A stretch of 64,000 bases of DNA from assembly GCF_034676725.1 (NCBI RefSeq), contig NZ_JAUCBR010000004.1:1441501-1505500 (forward strand). Reading direction: 5' to 3'. The DNA comes from Denitromonas sp. GTDB lineage: Bacteria; Pseudomonadota; Gammaproteobacteria; Burkholderiales; Rhodocyclaceae. A program made the position numbers and the translations under genes. Numbering within the stretch: position 1 is the stretch's first letter; every line of letters begins with the position of its first letter. Under the pieces are notes generated by a model. It saw nothing but the letters and a program-made list of their open reading frames with translations, was not told the origin of the DNA and ran no database searches. Shown piece by piece: positions 9,339-19,678 of the stretch.

Positions 9339-9587
9339 TTACAGGCGGGTGGAGCGGTAGTAACGGGTCACGTGCGCGGTCTCGCGGTAGCCCGCGGCCG
9401 TGCCGTCGGGCGCGCTCAGCGCCTCGGCCTGCACAGCCGGCGCCGCGCCGATGCCGGCCACCGCCGCCACCCCGGCCGCACCGGTGCCGGCCGCCGCGAA
9501 CAGGAAGCTGCGGCGGCCAAAGCTCGAAGGCGCCGTGTCGGGCGCGCTCGGCGCCACGCGCGTGGGTGTCTCGCGTGTCTCACTCAT
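9339..9587 (-). CDS. Formate dehydrogenase region Tat-signal small protein
   Basis: 82 residues from ATG 9587, with GGGGAGACAAG upstream. It contains a twin-arginine signal (FGRRSFLFAAAGTGAAG) followed by a short, mostly hydrophobic and Ala-rich tail ending HVTRYYRSTRL. This matches the small Tat-target family found next to FDH genes. It lies 12 bp upstream of fdhA. It may be an assembly or docking component; the exact role is not known to me. Confidence 0.85.
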   Translation of the reverse strand: MSETRETPTRVAPSAPDTAPSSFGRRSFLFAAAGTGAAGVAAVAGIGAAPAVQAEALSAPDGTAAGYRETAHVTRYYRSTRL

Positions 9588-9634
9588 GATCTTGTCTCCC
9601 CGGTTGGCGCAGCATGCGCACGATCTTTCATGGT

Positions 9635-10267
9635 TCAGGTCTCGAAACTCAGCGCCCGCGCCTCGACGGCGAAGAACGCTGCGGCAAAATCGCCAACCGC
9701 GCGGTAGAAGCGCGCATCGGCCGCCGCCTTCATGTCGGCACAGCAGCGGCCGATCCAGCGTTGAAGGTGGCGTTGAAAAAACGGCGTCTGCACCGCGATG
9801 CCATGCCGGCCATCGCTGATCAGCGCCCGCATGGCGTCGCACAGCGCCGCCAGGTGGTCTTCCGGCTCGCCGCAACCGGTCTCGCGCGCCAGGCCGAGCG
9901 CGGCGAGGTCGTCGCGCACCCGGGCCAGCGGCTTTTCCATCAGGAAGCCGGTTTCATAGAACGAGGCGTAGGGCAGCACCGGCGGGCGGCCGGTACCGCA
10001 GAACAGGGTGTTCCACTCGGCGCGCACCGCCTCGCCATCGGCCTGGCCGGCGGCCTCGCACAGCCGCGCCCAGGCGGCCGCCAGGGCGGCGCCTTCGGGC
10101 ACCGCCGGATCGGCCTCGAGCCGGGCCGCCGCGGCGAGCGCGTCGAGCAGCGCATCACTGGGCGGTGCGGCCAGCAGATTCGCCAGCACCCCGTAGAAGC
10201 CGGCGCGGTCGGCGTCTTCGGGTGACAGCGCGGGCGGCTCGGCGAGGGCGGCGGTCACAGTGCTCAT
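9635..10267 (-). CDS. TorD/DmsD-family cytoplasmic chaperone for formate dehydrogenase
   Basis: 210 residues. TorD-family proteins bind Tat signal peptides and hold molybdoenzyme apoproteins until cofactor insertion. The helical protein shows the family block LPYASFYETGFLMEKPLARVRDDLAALGL followed by EPEDHLAALCDAMRALI (the EPxDH signature). ATG 10267 overlaps the polyferredoxin stop by 4 nt (ATGA). Its probable client is the fdhA product 0.3 kb downstream. Confidence 0.9.
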   Translation of the reverse strand: MSTVTAALAEPPALSPEDADRAGFYGVLANLLAAPPSDALLDALAAAARLEADPAVPEGAALAAAWARLCEAAGQADGEAVRAEWNTLFCGTGRPPVLPYASFYETGFLMEKPLARVRDDLAALGLARETGCGEPEDHLAALCDAMRALISDGRHGIAVQTPFFQRHLQRWIGRCCADMKAAADARFYRAVGDFAAAFFAVEARALSFET

Positions 10268-12354
10268 GACAGATCCTGAATCGTGGTTTCGCGCTGGCCG
10301 TCGGCCGGCGACATCATGTCGATGACCCGGCAGTCGCCGCACATCTGCAGACGGCGACGCTGCTCGGGGGCGGCGAAGTGGGGGTTGCCGATGAGGCGGT
10401 CCATCAGCGTGCGCACGGTGGCGCTGGAGCCGAAGGGCTTGCCGCAGCGCAGGCAGGTACAGGGCGTGTCTTCATGCAGCACGGCGGGTTGCTTGGCGGC
10501 GGCGCTCAGGTTCAGGCGCGGCACCAGGGCGATCGCGTCTTCCGGACAGGTGGCGACGCACAAGCCGCATTGCACACAGCTCGCTTCGCGGATGCGCAGA
10601 CGCGGCGCCTCGGTGTCGTCCATCAGGGCCTGCGCCGGACAGGCGCTGGCACAGGACAGGCACAGCGTGCACTTGTCGCCGGCCACCGCCACCGTGCCGT
10701 AGGCGCTGCCGGCGGGCACCGGCAAGGGCTCGGCGAGCGCCTCGGGTGCGGCCAGCGTGGCCAGGTGGGCAAAGCACAGGTCGAGCGTGGCGCGCTTGTC
10801 GAGCTGCGGATGGAAGCGGGCCGGGGCACCGAGGGCCGGTGCAGTCGCGCCCAGGTGGGCCATCAGGGCGTCGGCATCGGTACACACACTGGCGAAGCGT
10901 TCGCCCGCCGCGGCCAGGCCGAGGCCGGCCACCACGGCGTCGGCAAACCGCACCGCCCGCCCGGCCGAGGCCTGGTAGGTGGCGGGCGCCTCGGCGCCCT
11001 GCCAGATCACCACCCGGCCGGCGCCGGCACACAGCGCGTAGAGCAGCAGGTCGGGGCCGACGCTGGCGGCGTCATGCACGGCCAGCGGCAGCACCGGCGC
11101 GGCGAGCGCGTCGGTTTCGGCCCAGGCCTTGAGCGCACTGGCCTGCTCGCGACCATGGAAGAGCAGGGTCGGGGCACTGCCACCGGCGTGCACCCAGGCG
11201 GCCAGCGCAGTGCGGATCTGCTGGCCGATGTCGACCACCGAGGGGTAGTTGTAGCGCATCGCGCCGCTCGGGCAGACGCTGGCACAGGCGCCACAGCCCA
11301 TGCACAGGTGCGGCTCGACATAGACCCCGTTGCCGTCGGCGCGGATGGCCGAGGTGGAACAGGTGTCGATGCAGCGCGAACAGGCGTCGATGCGGTTGCG
11401 CGAGTGGGCGCACTTGGCGCGGTCGTAGTCGAAGAAGCGCGGCTTGTCGAATTCGCCGACCAGCTCGGTCAGCGCCAGCGCGGCCTCGGCCTGGGCCAGG
11501 GCGTCGCCTCCGGGGGCGAAATAGCCCTGCGGCAGATGCGGCATGGCCAGGCGCGGCGTGTCGGAGAGGTCGAGCACCAGATCGAAGGTGGCGGTGCGCG
11601 GGGTGAAGCTGAAGTCGATGGCGCCCACCTCGCAGACCTCGATGCAGCGGCGCTTGTCATTGCAGCGCGCGGCGTCGACATAGGCGGCGACGCCGTCGCG
11701 CACGATGGCGTCGGAGCTGCAAGCGGTGAGACAGGCGCCACAGCCGGTACAGGCGGCGGCATCGACGGCATTGCCCGGCGTCCAGCCAATATGGAATGCG
11801 CCCAGCCAACCCTCGACGCTGACCTGCCGCGCGCGGTGCACCGGCACCTTGCGCGGGCTGGCCGCCGGCAGGGGGTGCTCGTCGTCGGCAAAGACGGTGA
11901 CCTGCAGCTGGCCATCGGCCTTGCCGTGCAGGCGCTGGGCCCAGGCCATGGCGAGCGGGCCGCTGCCGACGATGGCCAGCCGGCCGGTGCTGGCGTAGCT
12001 GACCGCATCGACCGGCGGCGGCTCGGGCAGGCGGGCCATGGCGATCAGCGCGGCCAGGCGCGGGGCGTCGGCCACGCCGCCGCTGGCGTATTCACGGGCG
12101 GGGAAGAAACGCAGTGCGCGGTCGGCCGGCGCGGCGGCTTCGATCAGCGGGGCTTCGCGGGTACAGCCGATCTGGCGTACCGAGGGCGGCAGGCTGGCTG
12201 CGCCGCCCTGGCGACACAGACCATCGGTGACGGCGACCCGCTCATCGATGCCGGCGCCGTCGATGGCGGCCTCGGCCACCCGGCCCTGACAGCGGCACAG
12301 CACGGTATCGCTGGTGGTCGCGACGGGCGCGCCCTTGCTTGTGTTGAAACTCAC
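10264..12354 (-). CDS. Multi-[4Fe-4S] polyferredoxin protein, first gene of the fdh operon
   Basis: 696 residues from GTG 12354, with GAGGGGGCAAG upstream. It has ferredoxin-type clusters at CTGCGACLTAC, CSRCIDTC, CMGCGACASVC, CTLCLSCASAC and CVQCGLCVATC, extra cysteine groups near the N-terminus (LCRCQG, LCRQGG, GCTRE), and CLRCGKP and CGDC near the C-terminus. Residues about 125-150 (GRLAIVGSGPLAMAWAQRL) look like a degenerate dinucleotide-binding fold. It is cytoplasmic (no signal). The probable role is electron transfer linked to FDH or its maturation; the partner is unknown. It overlaps the TorD gene by 4 nt and is preceded by the sigma-54-type promoter. Confidence 0.88.
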   Translation of the reverse strand: MSFNTSKGAPVATTSDTVLCRCQGRVAEAAIDGAGIDERVAVTDGLCRQGGAASLPPSVRQIGCTREAPLIEAAAPADRALRFFPAREYASGGVADAPRLAALIAMARLPEPPPVDAVSYASTGRLAIVGSGPLAMAWAQRLHGKADGQLQVTVFADDEHPLPAASPRKVPVHRARQVSVEGWLGAFHIGWTPGNAVDAAACTGCGACLTACSSDAIVRDGVAAYVDAARCNDKRRCIEVCEVGAIDFSFTPRTATFDLVLDLSDTPRLAMPHLPQGYFAPGGDALAQAEAALALTELVGEFDKPRFFDYDRAKCAHSRNRIDACSRCIDTCSTSAIRADGNGVYVEPHLCMGCGACASVCPSGAMRYNYPSVVDIGQQIRTALAAWVHAGGSAPTLLFHGREQASALKAWAETDALAAPVLPLAVHDAASVGPDLLLYALCAGAGRVVIWQGAEAPATYQASAGRAVRFADAVVAGLGLAAAGERFASVCTDADALMAHLGATAPALGAPARFHPQLDKRATLDLCFAHLATLAAPEALAEPLPVPAGSAYGTVAVAGDKCTLCLSCASACPAQALMDDTEAPRLRIREASCVQCGLCVATCPEDAIALVPRLNLSAAAKQPAVLHEDTPCTCLRCGKPFGSSATVRTLMDRLIGNPHFAAPEQRRRLQMCGDCRVIDMMSPADGQRETTIQDLS

Positions 12355-12442
12355 CTTGCCCCCTCGTGGCGTTATGCAGTCCGGCGGATAACGCTGTGCG
12401 CGCCCGCGGCCGGCTGCGGAGCCGTTGTTTGAGCAAAGCTAA

Positions 12443-12458
12443 GGCAGTTTCCGTGCCA
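12443..12458 (-). promoter_or_regulatory. Sigma-54 (-24/-12) promoter of the fdh operon
   Basis: On the minus strand TGGCACGGAAACTGCC matches the consensus TGGCACG-N4-TTGC except for one base in the -12 element (CTGC for TTGC). The GG and GC are 12 bp apart as required. Transcription would start near 12432, leaving a leader of about 78 nt before the GTG at 12354. An inverted repeat (GCCAAAGGG-AAAAA-CCCTTTTGGC, top strand 12455-12478) overlaps the -24 end. Confidence 0.8.
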
Positions 12459-12510
12459 AAGGGAAAAACCCTTTTGGCCGAATGGCTTAGGAAATCGGGC
12501 GCACCGGCGC

Positions 12511-12562
12511 AGTGAGACATTTTGTCGCAATCATCCGCGCGCGACGGACAAAATGTCTCACT
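12511..12562. promoter_or_regulatory. Perfect 16-bp inverted repeat, probable activator binding site (UAS)
   Basis: AGTGAGACATTTTGTC at 12511-12526 is repeated inverted at 12547-12562 with a 20-bp spacer. Each arm also contains a GAC-N5-GTC-like dyad, typical of NtrC-family sites. It is centred about 105 bp upstream of the predicted sigma-54 start, the usual distance for an enhancer, and its right arm overlaps the stop codon of the sensor kinase. The NtrC-type regulator encoded at 14642-16015 is the obvious candidate to bind it. Confidence 0.7.
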
Positions 12563-14641
12563 CAGCCGGGCGGAACCAGCGGGCGCGGAAGCCCGGCGCG
12601 TTGGGGCTCTCGTCGTATTCCGGCGTGCTGCGCAGCCAGATGCAGAAGGTGGTGCCGCGACCCGGGGTGCTGTCGACGGTGATGCGCCCGCCGTAGCGTT
12701 GCACCAGCGTCTGGCTGATCGACAGGCCCAGACCGGTACCGTGGCCCTTCTTGGTGGTGAAGAAGGGATCGAAGATGTGCTGCAGGTCGGCCTCGCGGAT
12801 GCCGGCGCCGGTGTCGGCCACGCGCAGGCAGACGCCGATGCGCTCATCGCCTTCGCACCAGTCCTCGCTGCTCAGGGTGAGCTGGCCGCCCTCGCCCATG
12901 GCCTGCACGGCGTTGACGATGAGGTTGATCAGCACCTGTTGCAGCTCGCTGCGGTTGATCTCGACATCCAGTGTGGCGGCGTCGTGCCGATGCACCTCGA
13001 TGCCGCGCTTGTCGAAGGTATGCCGCGCCAGCACCAGGGAGTCGGCGATCAGCGTGGCCACGTTCACCCGCTCGGTATAGCCGGCGAACTCGCCGGGCCG
13101 GGCAAACTGCAGCAGCTTGGTGACGATCAGGCGGATGCGGTCGGTCTGCTGGTGGATGAGGCGGATCTCCTCGCGCACCGGCGCGGCCGCCTCGCCGAGG
13201 ATGTCGGTGAGCACATCGAGGTTGCCCTGGATCACCGCCACCGGGTTGTTGATCTCATGCGCCACGCCGGCGGTCAGCTCGCCCACGGCGGCCAGCTTCT
13301 CGCTCATCACCAGATGCTCCTGCGCCTTGCGCAGGATGGCGTTGGCCTCGGCCAGCTCGGCGGTGCGGGCAGCCACCTTGCGGTCCAGCTCGTCGGCCCA
13401 GCGCTGCAGCTCCTCGCGCTTGCTGGCCAGGGTGTCGAGCAGGTGGTCGAACTCCTGCGCCAGCCGGCCGAGCTCGTCGCGGCTGGTCAGCGGCCCGACC
13501 CGCGCCGCCGCATCGCCCCGCTCGACCCGCTGGATGACCGCGTTGATGCGCTCGATCGGCCGGAAGATGCTGCGCGCCCAGCGCAGCGACACCAGGCTGC
13601 CAATGATCGAGATCGCCACGAAAATGGCGAACAGCCCGCCCATCACGGCCGCCTTGGCTTCGCGGAAGGGGGTTTCGAGAAAGCCCACGTAGAGCATGCC
13701 GACGCGGTTGCGCTTGCCATCGAAGAAGGGCTCGTAGCCGGAGACGTAGAAGTCATTGACCACAAAGGCGGTGTCCAGCCACACTTGGCCGGTGTCGAGC
13801 ACCTGGGTGCGCACCGCGTCGGACACCCGCGTGCCCAGCGCCCGCACGCCCTCGAACAGGTGCACATTGGTGGCCACCCGGGTGTCGTTGAGAAACAGCG
13901 TGGCCGTGCCCCGGCTGCCCAGCGGCAGCGAGCCGTCGCGATAGACGATGGCGTTGATGCGGTCGACCATGCCGAGGTTGCGATTGAGCAGGATGCCGCC
14001 CTCGAGCACGCCGATGAAGCCGCCGCTGTGGTCGTAGATCGGCGCGGCGGCGTGGATCATCAGGCCGCGCTCTTCGCTGGCGCGGTCGTCCGGCCGTGCG
14101 GCCGGGGTCGGCACCAGCTTGATGTGCGCGCGCCGGCGCAGCACCGGGTCGATGGCCTCCAGTTCGTCCGGGTTGAACACCTCGATGCTGGTGTGCGCCG
14201 CCCCCGACACCGCCGCCGCCACCGCCGGCCAGCGCGTGCGTTCGGGCAGGGCGCCGAGCCGGCCGCGGGCCGAGGCCATGGGGCGGCCACGGGTGTCGAG
14301 CAGGTGCAGGAAATCGAGCCCGTAGCGCACGCTCATGCTGGCGAGCAGCTCGGTCATGGCCTGCGGCGTGCCGGCCGGGAAGTCCGCCGCCAGGCGGCTG
14401 GATCCGGCCAGCGCCTGCAGGTCGCGCCCCACGCCCTGTTGCACGCGGTCGAAGTATTCATGGGCAATCACCAGGTCGGCCTGGACCTTGGCGCGCAGCA
14501 GGCGCTCGTAGGTGTCGTTGCCCCAGGTCCACACCAAGGCCAGCAGCGCCGGCACGCCGATGAACAGCGGCGCCAGCACCAGCGCCAGTAGCTTGGCCCG
14601 GACCGACGCGGAGATGCGGGCGCGCAGTCGCCGCAAGGGGT

Positions 14642-14645
<4 letters not shown>
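12558..14645 (-). CDS. Membrane sensor histidine kinase of the fdh-linked two-component system
   Basis: 695 residues from ATG 14645, overlapping the regulator stop (ATGA). A first membrane helix (LLALVLAPLFIGVPALLALVW) and a second near residue 345 (MGGLFAIFVAISIIGSLV) enclose a large periplasmic sensor of the double-CACHE type (FLHLLDTRGRPMASARG, GGFIGVLEGGILLNR). Then come a HAMP linker (RWARSIFRPIERINAVIQR), a coiled coil, the H-box VGELTAGVAHEINNP with His463, and the ATPase N/G boxes (LINLIVNAVQAM, DTGAGI, FFTTKKGHGTGLGLS). The adjacent target operon suggests it senses formate or a related signal; the ligand is not shown by sequence. Confidence 0.92.
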
Positions 14646-16015
<1,370 letters not shown>

Positions 16016-16065
16016 ACCACCCCTTCCGTCTCGCTGATGGCCCCGATTAGAGCACGCGCGCGGCG

Positions 16066-16096
16066 CAAAAAAAATGCGCGACCCGAAGGTCGCGCA
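16066..16096 (-). terminator. Rho-independent terminator after htpX
   Basis: A 9-bp perfect stem with a tetraloop (TGCGCGACC and GGTCGCGCA around CGAA/TTCG, top strand 16075-16096) is followed on the minus strand by eight T residues (top 16067-16074). It lies 29 bp after the htpX stop. Confidence 0.9.
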
Positions 16097-16124
16097 GTCG
16101 GCGGTGCCGCCCGGGGTGCCGCGC

Positions 16125-16961
16125 TCAGCGCATGGCGCGCAGCCGGGCGATGCGTTCCTCGGTGGCCGGGTGGGTCGAGAACAGGCCCTTCAGCCCGCCA
16201 CCGGAGAGCGGGTTCATGATCATCATCTGCGCGGTCTCGGGGTGCTCGTCGGCGGTGTGCATGGGGATGCCGCGGGCGTAGGCGTCGATCTTGGCCAGCG
16301 CATCGGCCAGCGCGGCCGGGTCGCCGGAGATCTCGGCGCCGCCGCGGTCGGCCCCGAACTCGCGGGTGCGCGAGATGGCCATCTGGATGAGCATGCCGGC
16401 GATCGGCGCGAGGATCATGATGATGATCGAGACAATCGGGTTCGGCCGGTCTTCGCCACGCCCGCCAAAGAACATGCCGAACTGCGCCAGCGCCGAGATG
16501 GCACCGGCCACGGTGGCCGAGATGGTCGAGATCAGGATGTCGCGGTTCTTCACGTGCGCCAGTTCGTGCGCCATCACGCCACGCAGCTCACGCTCGGAGA
16601 GCATGCGGATGATGCCGGTGGTGGCGGCCACGGCGGCGTGCTCGGGGTTGCGCCCGGTGGCGAAGGCGTTGGGCTGGGCCTCGTCGATGATGTACACCTT
16701 GGGCATCGGCAGCTGCGCCCGGCCGGCCAGCTCGCGCACCATGTTGTAAAGGTAGGGCGAGGTGCTGGCGTCAACTTCGCGCGCCTTGTACATCTTGAGC
16801 ACCATCTTGTCCGAAAACCAGTAGGCCCAGACGTTCATCCCGCCGCCGAACAGCAGCGCCAGCAGCATGCCCTGCTGGCCGCCGATCATGCCGCCGATGA
16901 CGCCGAACAGCGCCACGATGCCGGCCATCAGCAGGGAGGTTTTGATCCAGTTACCGAACAT
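16125..16961 (-). CDS. htpX: Membrane zinc metalloprotease HtpX
   Basis: 278 residues, standard length. HtpX degrades damaged membrane proteins together with FtsH. Two N-terminal helices, the zinc motif HELAH (132-136, AHELAHVKNRD), two further helices (ISATVAGAISALAQFGMFF and IVSIIIMILAPIAGMLIQM) and the third-ligand region REFGADRGGAEI are all present. The substrate-side FSTHPATEERIARL motif near the C-terminus is also typical. It has its own terminator and is transcribed in the same direction as def-fmt upstream. Confidence 0.96.
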   Translation of the reverse strand: MFGNWIKTSLLMAGIVALFGVIGGMIGGQQGMLLALLFGGGMNVWAYWFSDKMVLKMYKAREVDASTSPYLYNMVRELAGRAQLPMPKVYIIDEAQPNAFATGRNPEHAAVAATTGIIRMLSERELRGVMAHELAHVKNRDILISTISATVAGAISALAQFGMFFGGRGEDRPNPIVSIIIMILAPIAGMLIQMAISRTREFGADRGGAEISGDPAALADALAKIDAYARGIPMHTADEHPETAQMMIMNPLSGGGLKGLFSTHPATEERIARLRAMR

Positions 16962-17030
16962 TGAGATTCCTCGTCATCAAACGCGGAGCAGGCCTCCGCG
17001 ATCACTTAGATGGGGGTCGGACGGAAAGAT

Positions 17031-17969
17031 TCAATGCGCCGGCGCAAGCGCCAGCCGCGCGCCGGCCGGCAGCGGGCAGGCCTGCAGGAAGTCGGCCGCC
17101 GGCACACGCCGGCCGCCGGGCATCTGCAGCACGGTGACGCACAGCGCGCCCTCGCCGCAGGCGATGCGCACGCCGTCGGCGTCGGCCCGGAGCACGGTGC
17201 CGGGCGCACCGGCCGCGTCCGTCACCGTGGCCTGCCACAGCTTGATCGCCCGGCCATCGAACTCGGCCACTGCGCCGGGAAAGGGGTCGAAGGCGCGGAT
17301 CTGGCGCGCCAGCTCGACCGCCGGACGGCGCCAGTCGAGCCGCGCCTCGGCCTTGGCGATCTTGTGCGCGTAGGTCACCCCCTCGGCCGGCTGCGGCTCG
17401 GCGTCGAGCGACTTGATGGCGAGGCGGCACAGGGCGTCGACGATCATCTCGCCGCCGAGCCTGGCCAGGGTGTCATGCAAGCTGGCGGTGGTGGCGTCGG
17501 GCGGAATCGGTACCGGCTGGCGCAACACCATGTCGCCGGTGTCGAGGCCGGCGTCCATCTTCATGATGGTGATGCCGGTTTCCGCATCACCTGCTTCGAT
17601 CGCGCGGTGGATGGGCGCCGCCCCGCGCCAGCGCGGCAGCAAGGACGCGTGGATGTTGAGGCAGCCCAGGCGCGGGATGTCGAGCACCGCCTGCGGCAGG
17701 ATCAGGCCGTAGGCGGCGACCACCAGCACGTCGGGCGCCGCGGCACGCAAGGCGGCCTGCTGTTCGGGCGTGCGCAGCTTCTCGGGCTGGTCGACCGCAA
17801 TGCCATGGGCCAGCGCCACCTGCTTGACCGCGCTCGGTTGCAGCTTCATGCCGCGCCCGGCCGGGCGGTCCGGCTGGGTCAGCACCAGCACGACTTCGAA
17901 ACCGCCGTCGATCAGGGCCTTGAGCGCCGTCGCCGCAAATTCGGGCGTCCCCGCAAACGCAATGCGCAT
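17031..17969 (-). CDS. fmt: Methionyl-tRNA formyltransferase
   Basis: 312 residues from ATG 17969 (MRIAFAGTPEFAATAL). It formylates initiator Met-tRNA using 10-formyl-THF. The formyltransferase signature is present (NIHASLLPRWRGAAPIHRAIEAGDAETGITIM, with the catalytic Asn/His/Asp set), as is the C-terminal OB-like domain (GTVLRADADGVRIACGEGALCV). It lies 5 bp downstream of def, the classic def-fmt pair. Confidence 0.97.
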   Translation of the reverse strand: MRIAFAGTPEFAATALKALIDGGFEVVLVLTQPDRPAGRGMKLQPSAVKQVALAHGIAVDQPEKLRTPEQQAALRAAAPDVLVVAAYGLILPQAVLDIPRLGCLNIHASLLPRWRGAAPIHRAIEAGDAETGITIMKMDAGLDTGDMVLRQPVPIPPDATTASLHDTLARLGGEMIVDALCRLAIKSLDAEPQPAEGVTYAHKIAKAEARLDWRRPAVELARQIRAFDPFPGAVAEFDGRAIKLWQATVTDAAGAPGTVLRADADGVRIACGEGALCVTVLQMPGGRRVPAADFLQACPLPAGARLALAPAH

Positions 17970-17974
17970 CCCGG

Positions 17975-18478
17975 TCAGGCCGTGATGCGCGCGCGCTTGG
18001 CGAGCTTCGACTTGATCCGCCCCTGCTTGAGCAGCGACAGGTATTCGACGAACACCTTGCCGTCGAGGTGGTCCAGCTCGTGCTGGATGCACACCGCCAG
18101 CAGGCCGTCGGCCTCGAGCTCGAAGGGCTCGCCCTGCTCATTGAGCGCACGCACCTTGACCCGCTCGGCCCGAACGACCTTGTCGTACACACCGGGCACC
18201 GACAGGCAGCCTTCTTCGCCCACCTGCTCGCCGGAGCGCTCGAGAATCTCGGGGTTGATGAAGGCCTGCAGGCTGGACTGGTCTTCGGAGACGTCGATCA
18301 CCACCACCCGCTCGTGGACGTTGACCTGCGTGGCCGCCAGACCGATGCCGGGCGCCTCGTACATGGTCTCGGCCATATCGCGGATCAGCGTGCGGATACG
18401 GTCGTCCACCTTGGCGACCGGAACCGCCTTGGTGTGCAGGCGTGGATCAGGAAAATGCAGTATTGGAAGGAGTGCCAT
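17975..18478 (-). CDS. def: Peptide deformylase
   Basis: 167 residues. It removes the N-formyl group from nascent proteins. All three family motifs are present: GIGLAATQV (45-52), EEGCLSVPG with metal-binding Cys91, and HELDHLDG with His133 and His137. It is the first gene of def-fmt. A minus-strand TTGAAA (top 18513-18518) and TAACGC (top 18490-18495) 17 bp apart just before the start are a possible, weak promoter. Confidence 0.97.
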   Translation of the reverse strand: MALLPILHFPDPRLHTKAVPVAKVDDRIRTLIRDMAETMYEAPGIGLAATQVNVHERVVVIDVSEDQSSLQAFINPEILERSGEQVGEEGCLSVPGVYDKVVRAERVKVRALNEQGEPFELEADGLLAVCIQHELDHLDGKVFVEYLSLLKQGRIKSKLAKRARITA

Positions 18479-18489
18479 AAAAGCTTGCC

Positions 18490-18518
18490 GCGTTATGGGA
18501 TTACGTGCAGAATTTCAA
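18490..18518 (-). promoter_or_regulatory. Possible sigma-70 promoter of def-fmt
   Basis: TTGAAA (-35, 5 of 6 to consensus) is separated by 17 bp from TAACGC (-10, poor match) immediately upstream of def. The resulting leader would be very short. Confidence 0.35.
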
Positions 18519-18649
18519 GTACTTTGCCATCCCCGATGATGCACGTTTGTCATCGGGACGCTCAACTTCCGGGATATATGACCGTCATTGACGATAGTAA
18601 TTCCCGGCAGGGCGTCGGAATGCCGCCTGCATCGAAACGGAAGCGAGTG

Positions 18650-19678
18650 ATGATCCGCATTATATTCTCTCTAGTCATTGGCGTCGCCGCCCTCGTCCAA
18701 CCGGCCGCGGCCGCCTCGCCCGTCGAGCTGGCACAGAACGCACCCGACAGCCACACGGTGCGCAAGGGCGACACCCTGTGGGGCATCTCCGGCAAGTTCC
18801 TGCGCGAGCCGTGGCGCTGGCCCGAGGTGTGGCAGCTCAACAAGGACCAGATCCGCAACCCGCACCTGATCTACCCCGGCCAGGTCATTTTCCTCGACCG
18901 CAGCGGCCCCTACCTGCGCCTTGGCCGCCGCGTCGGCGACGGCAAGCTGCAGCCGCAGATCTACTCCGAAGCGACCGACCAGGCGATTCCCAGCATTCCG
19001 CAGAACGAGATCGCGCCCTTCCTGACCCACCCGCTGGTGGTCGACGAGAAGCGCATCCTGGATTCGGCCACCATCGTCGCCACCCAGGAAAACCGTCTCT
19101 ACACCGGCCAGGGCGACACGGTGTTTGCCAAGAACGTCCGTGCCGGCGTCAATACCTGGCACATCTACCGTCCGGCCAAGCCACTGACCGACCCGCTGAC
19201 CAACAAAATCCTCGGCTACGAGGCCGTGCATCTGGGCACCGCCGACGTCACCCAGCCGGGCGAACCGGCCGCGCTCGAAATCGCCATGGCGCGCCAGGAA
19301 ATCGGCACCGGCGAGTTGATGCTGCCGGCCGACCGCCCCGAACTGCTGTCCTATGTGCCGCATGCACCGACCACCGACATCGAAGGCCGCGTCATCGCCA
19401 TCTACGGCGGGGTCAGCGAAACCGGCCGCCAGGGCGTGATCACCCTCGGCGTCGGCCAGCAGGACGGCGCCGAAGTCGGCCATGTGCTGGCCCTGTACCG
19501 CCATCGCGGTTCGGTGGTGTACAAGGACGAGGACACCAACAAGAAGGAAACCTTCGAGTTGCCGGAGCACCGCTACGGCCTGGTCTTCCTGTTCCGGGTG
19601 TTCGACCGCGTGTCCTACGGCCTGGTGGTCGACGCCACCGCGCCGATCAAGGTCAGCGACACGGTGCGCACCCCCTGA
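18650..19678 (+). CDS. Exported LysM-domain protein
   Basis: 342 residues from ATG 18650; an in-frame ATG at 18620 (MPPASKRKRV) is an equally possible start. A signal peptide (MIRIIFSLVIGVAALVQPAAA) is followed by one LysM domain (SHTVRKGDTLWGISGKFL through NPHLIYPGQVIFL), which binds peptidoglycan. The remaining C-terminal part of about 250 residues is strand-rich with no catalytic motif seen. Genes of this type regularly precede dprA in betaproteobacteria. Its stop overlaps the presumed CTG start of dprA by 4 nt. Confidence 0.9.
   Translation: MIRIIFSLVIGVAALVQPAAAASPVELAQNAPDSHTVRKGDTLWGISGKFLREPWRWPEVWQLNKDQIRNPHLIYPGQVIFLDRSGPYLRLGRRVGDGKLQPQIYSEATDQAIPSIPQNEIAPFLTHPLVVDEKRILDSATIVATQENRLYTGQGDTVFAKNVRAGVNTWHIYRPAKPLTDPLTNKILGYEAVHLGTADVTQPGEPAALEIAMARQEIGTGELMLPADRPELLSYVPHAPTTDIEGRVIAIYGGVSETGRQGVITLGVGQQDGAEVGHVLALYRHRGSVVYKDEDTNKKETFELPEHRYGLVFLFRVFDRVSYGLVVDATAPIKVSDTVRTP

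Noticed and set aside
10378..12432. 684-residue open frame on the + strand
   Set aside because: Antisense to the polyferredoxin gene, whose cysteine motifs prove the minus strand is coding.
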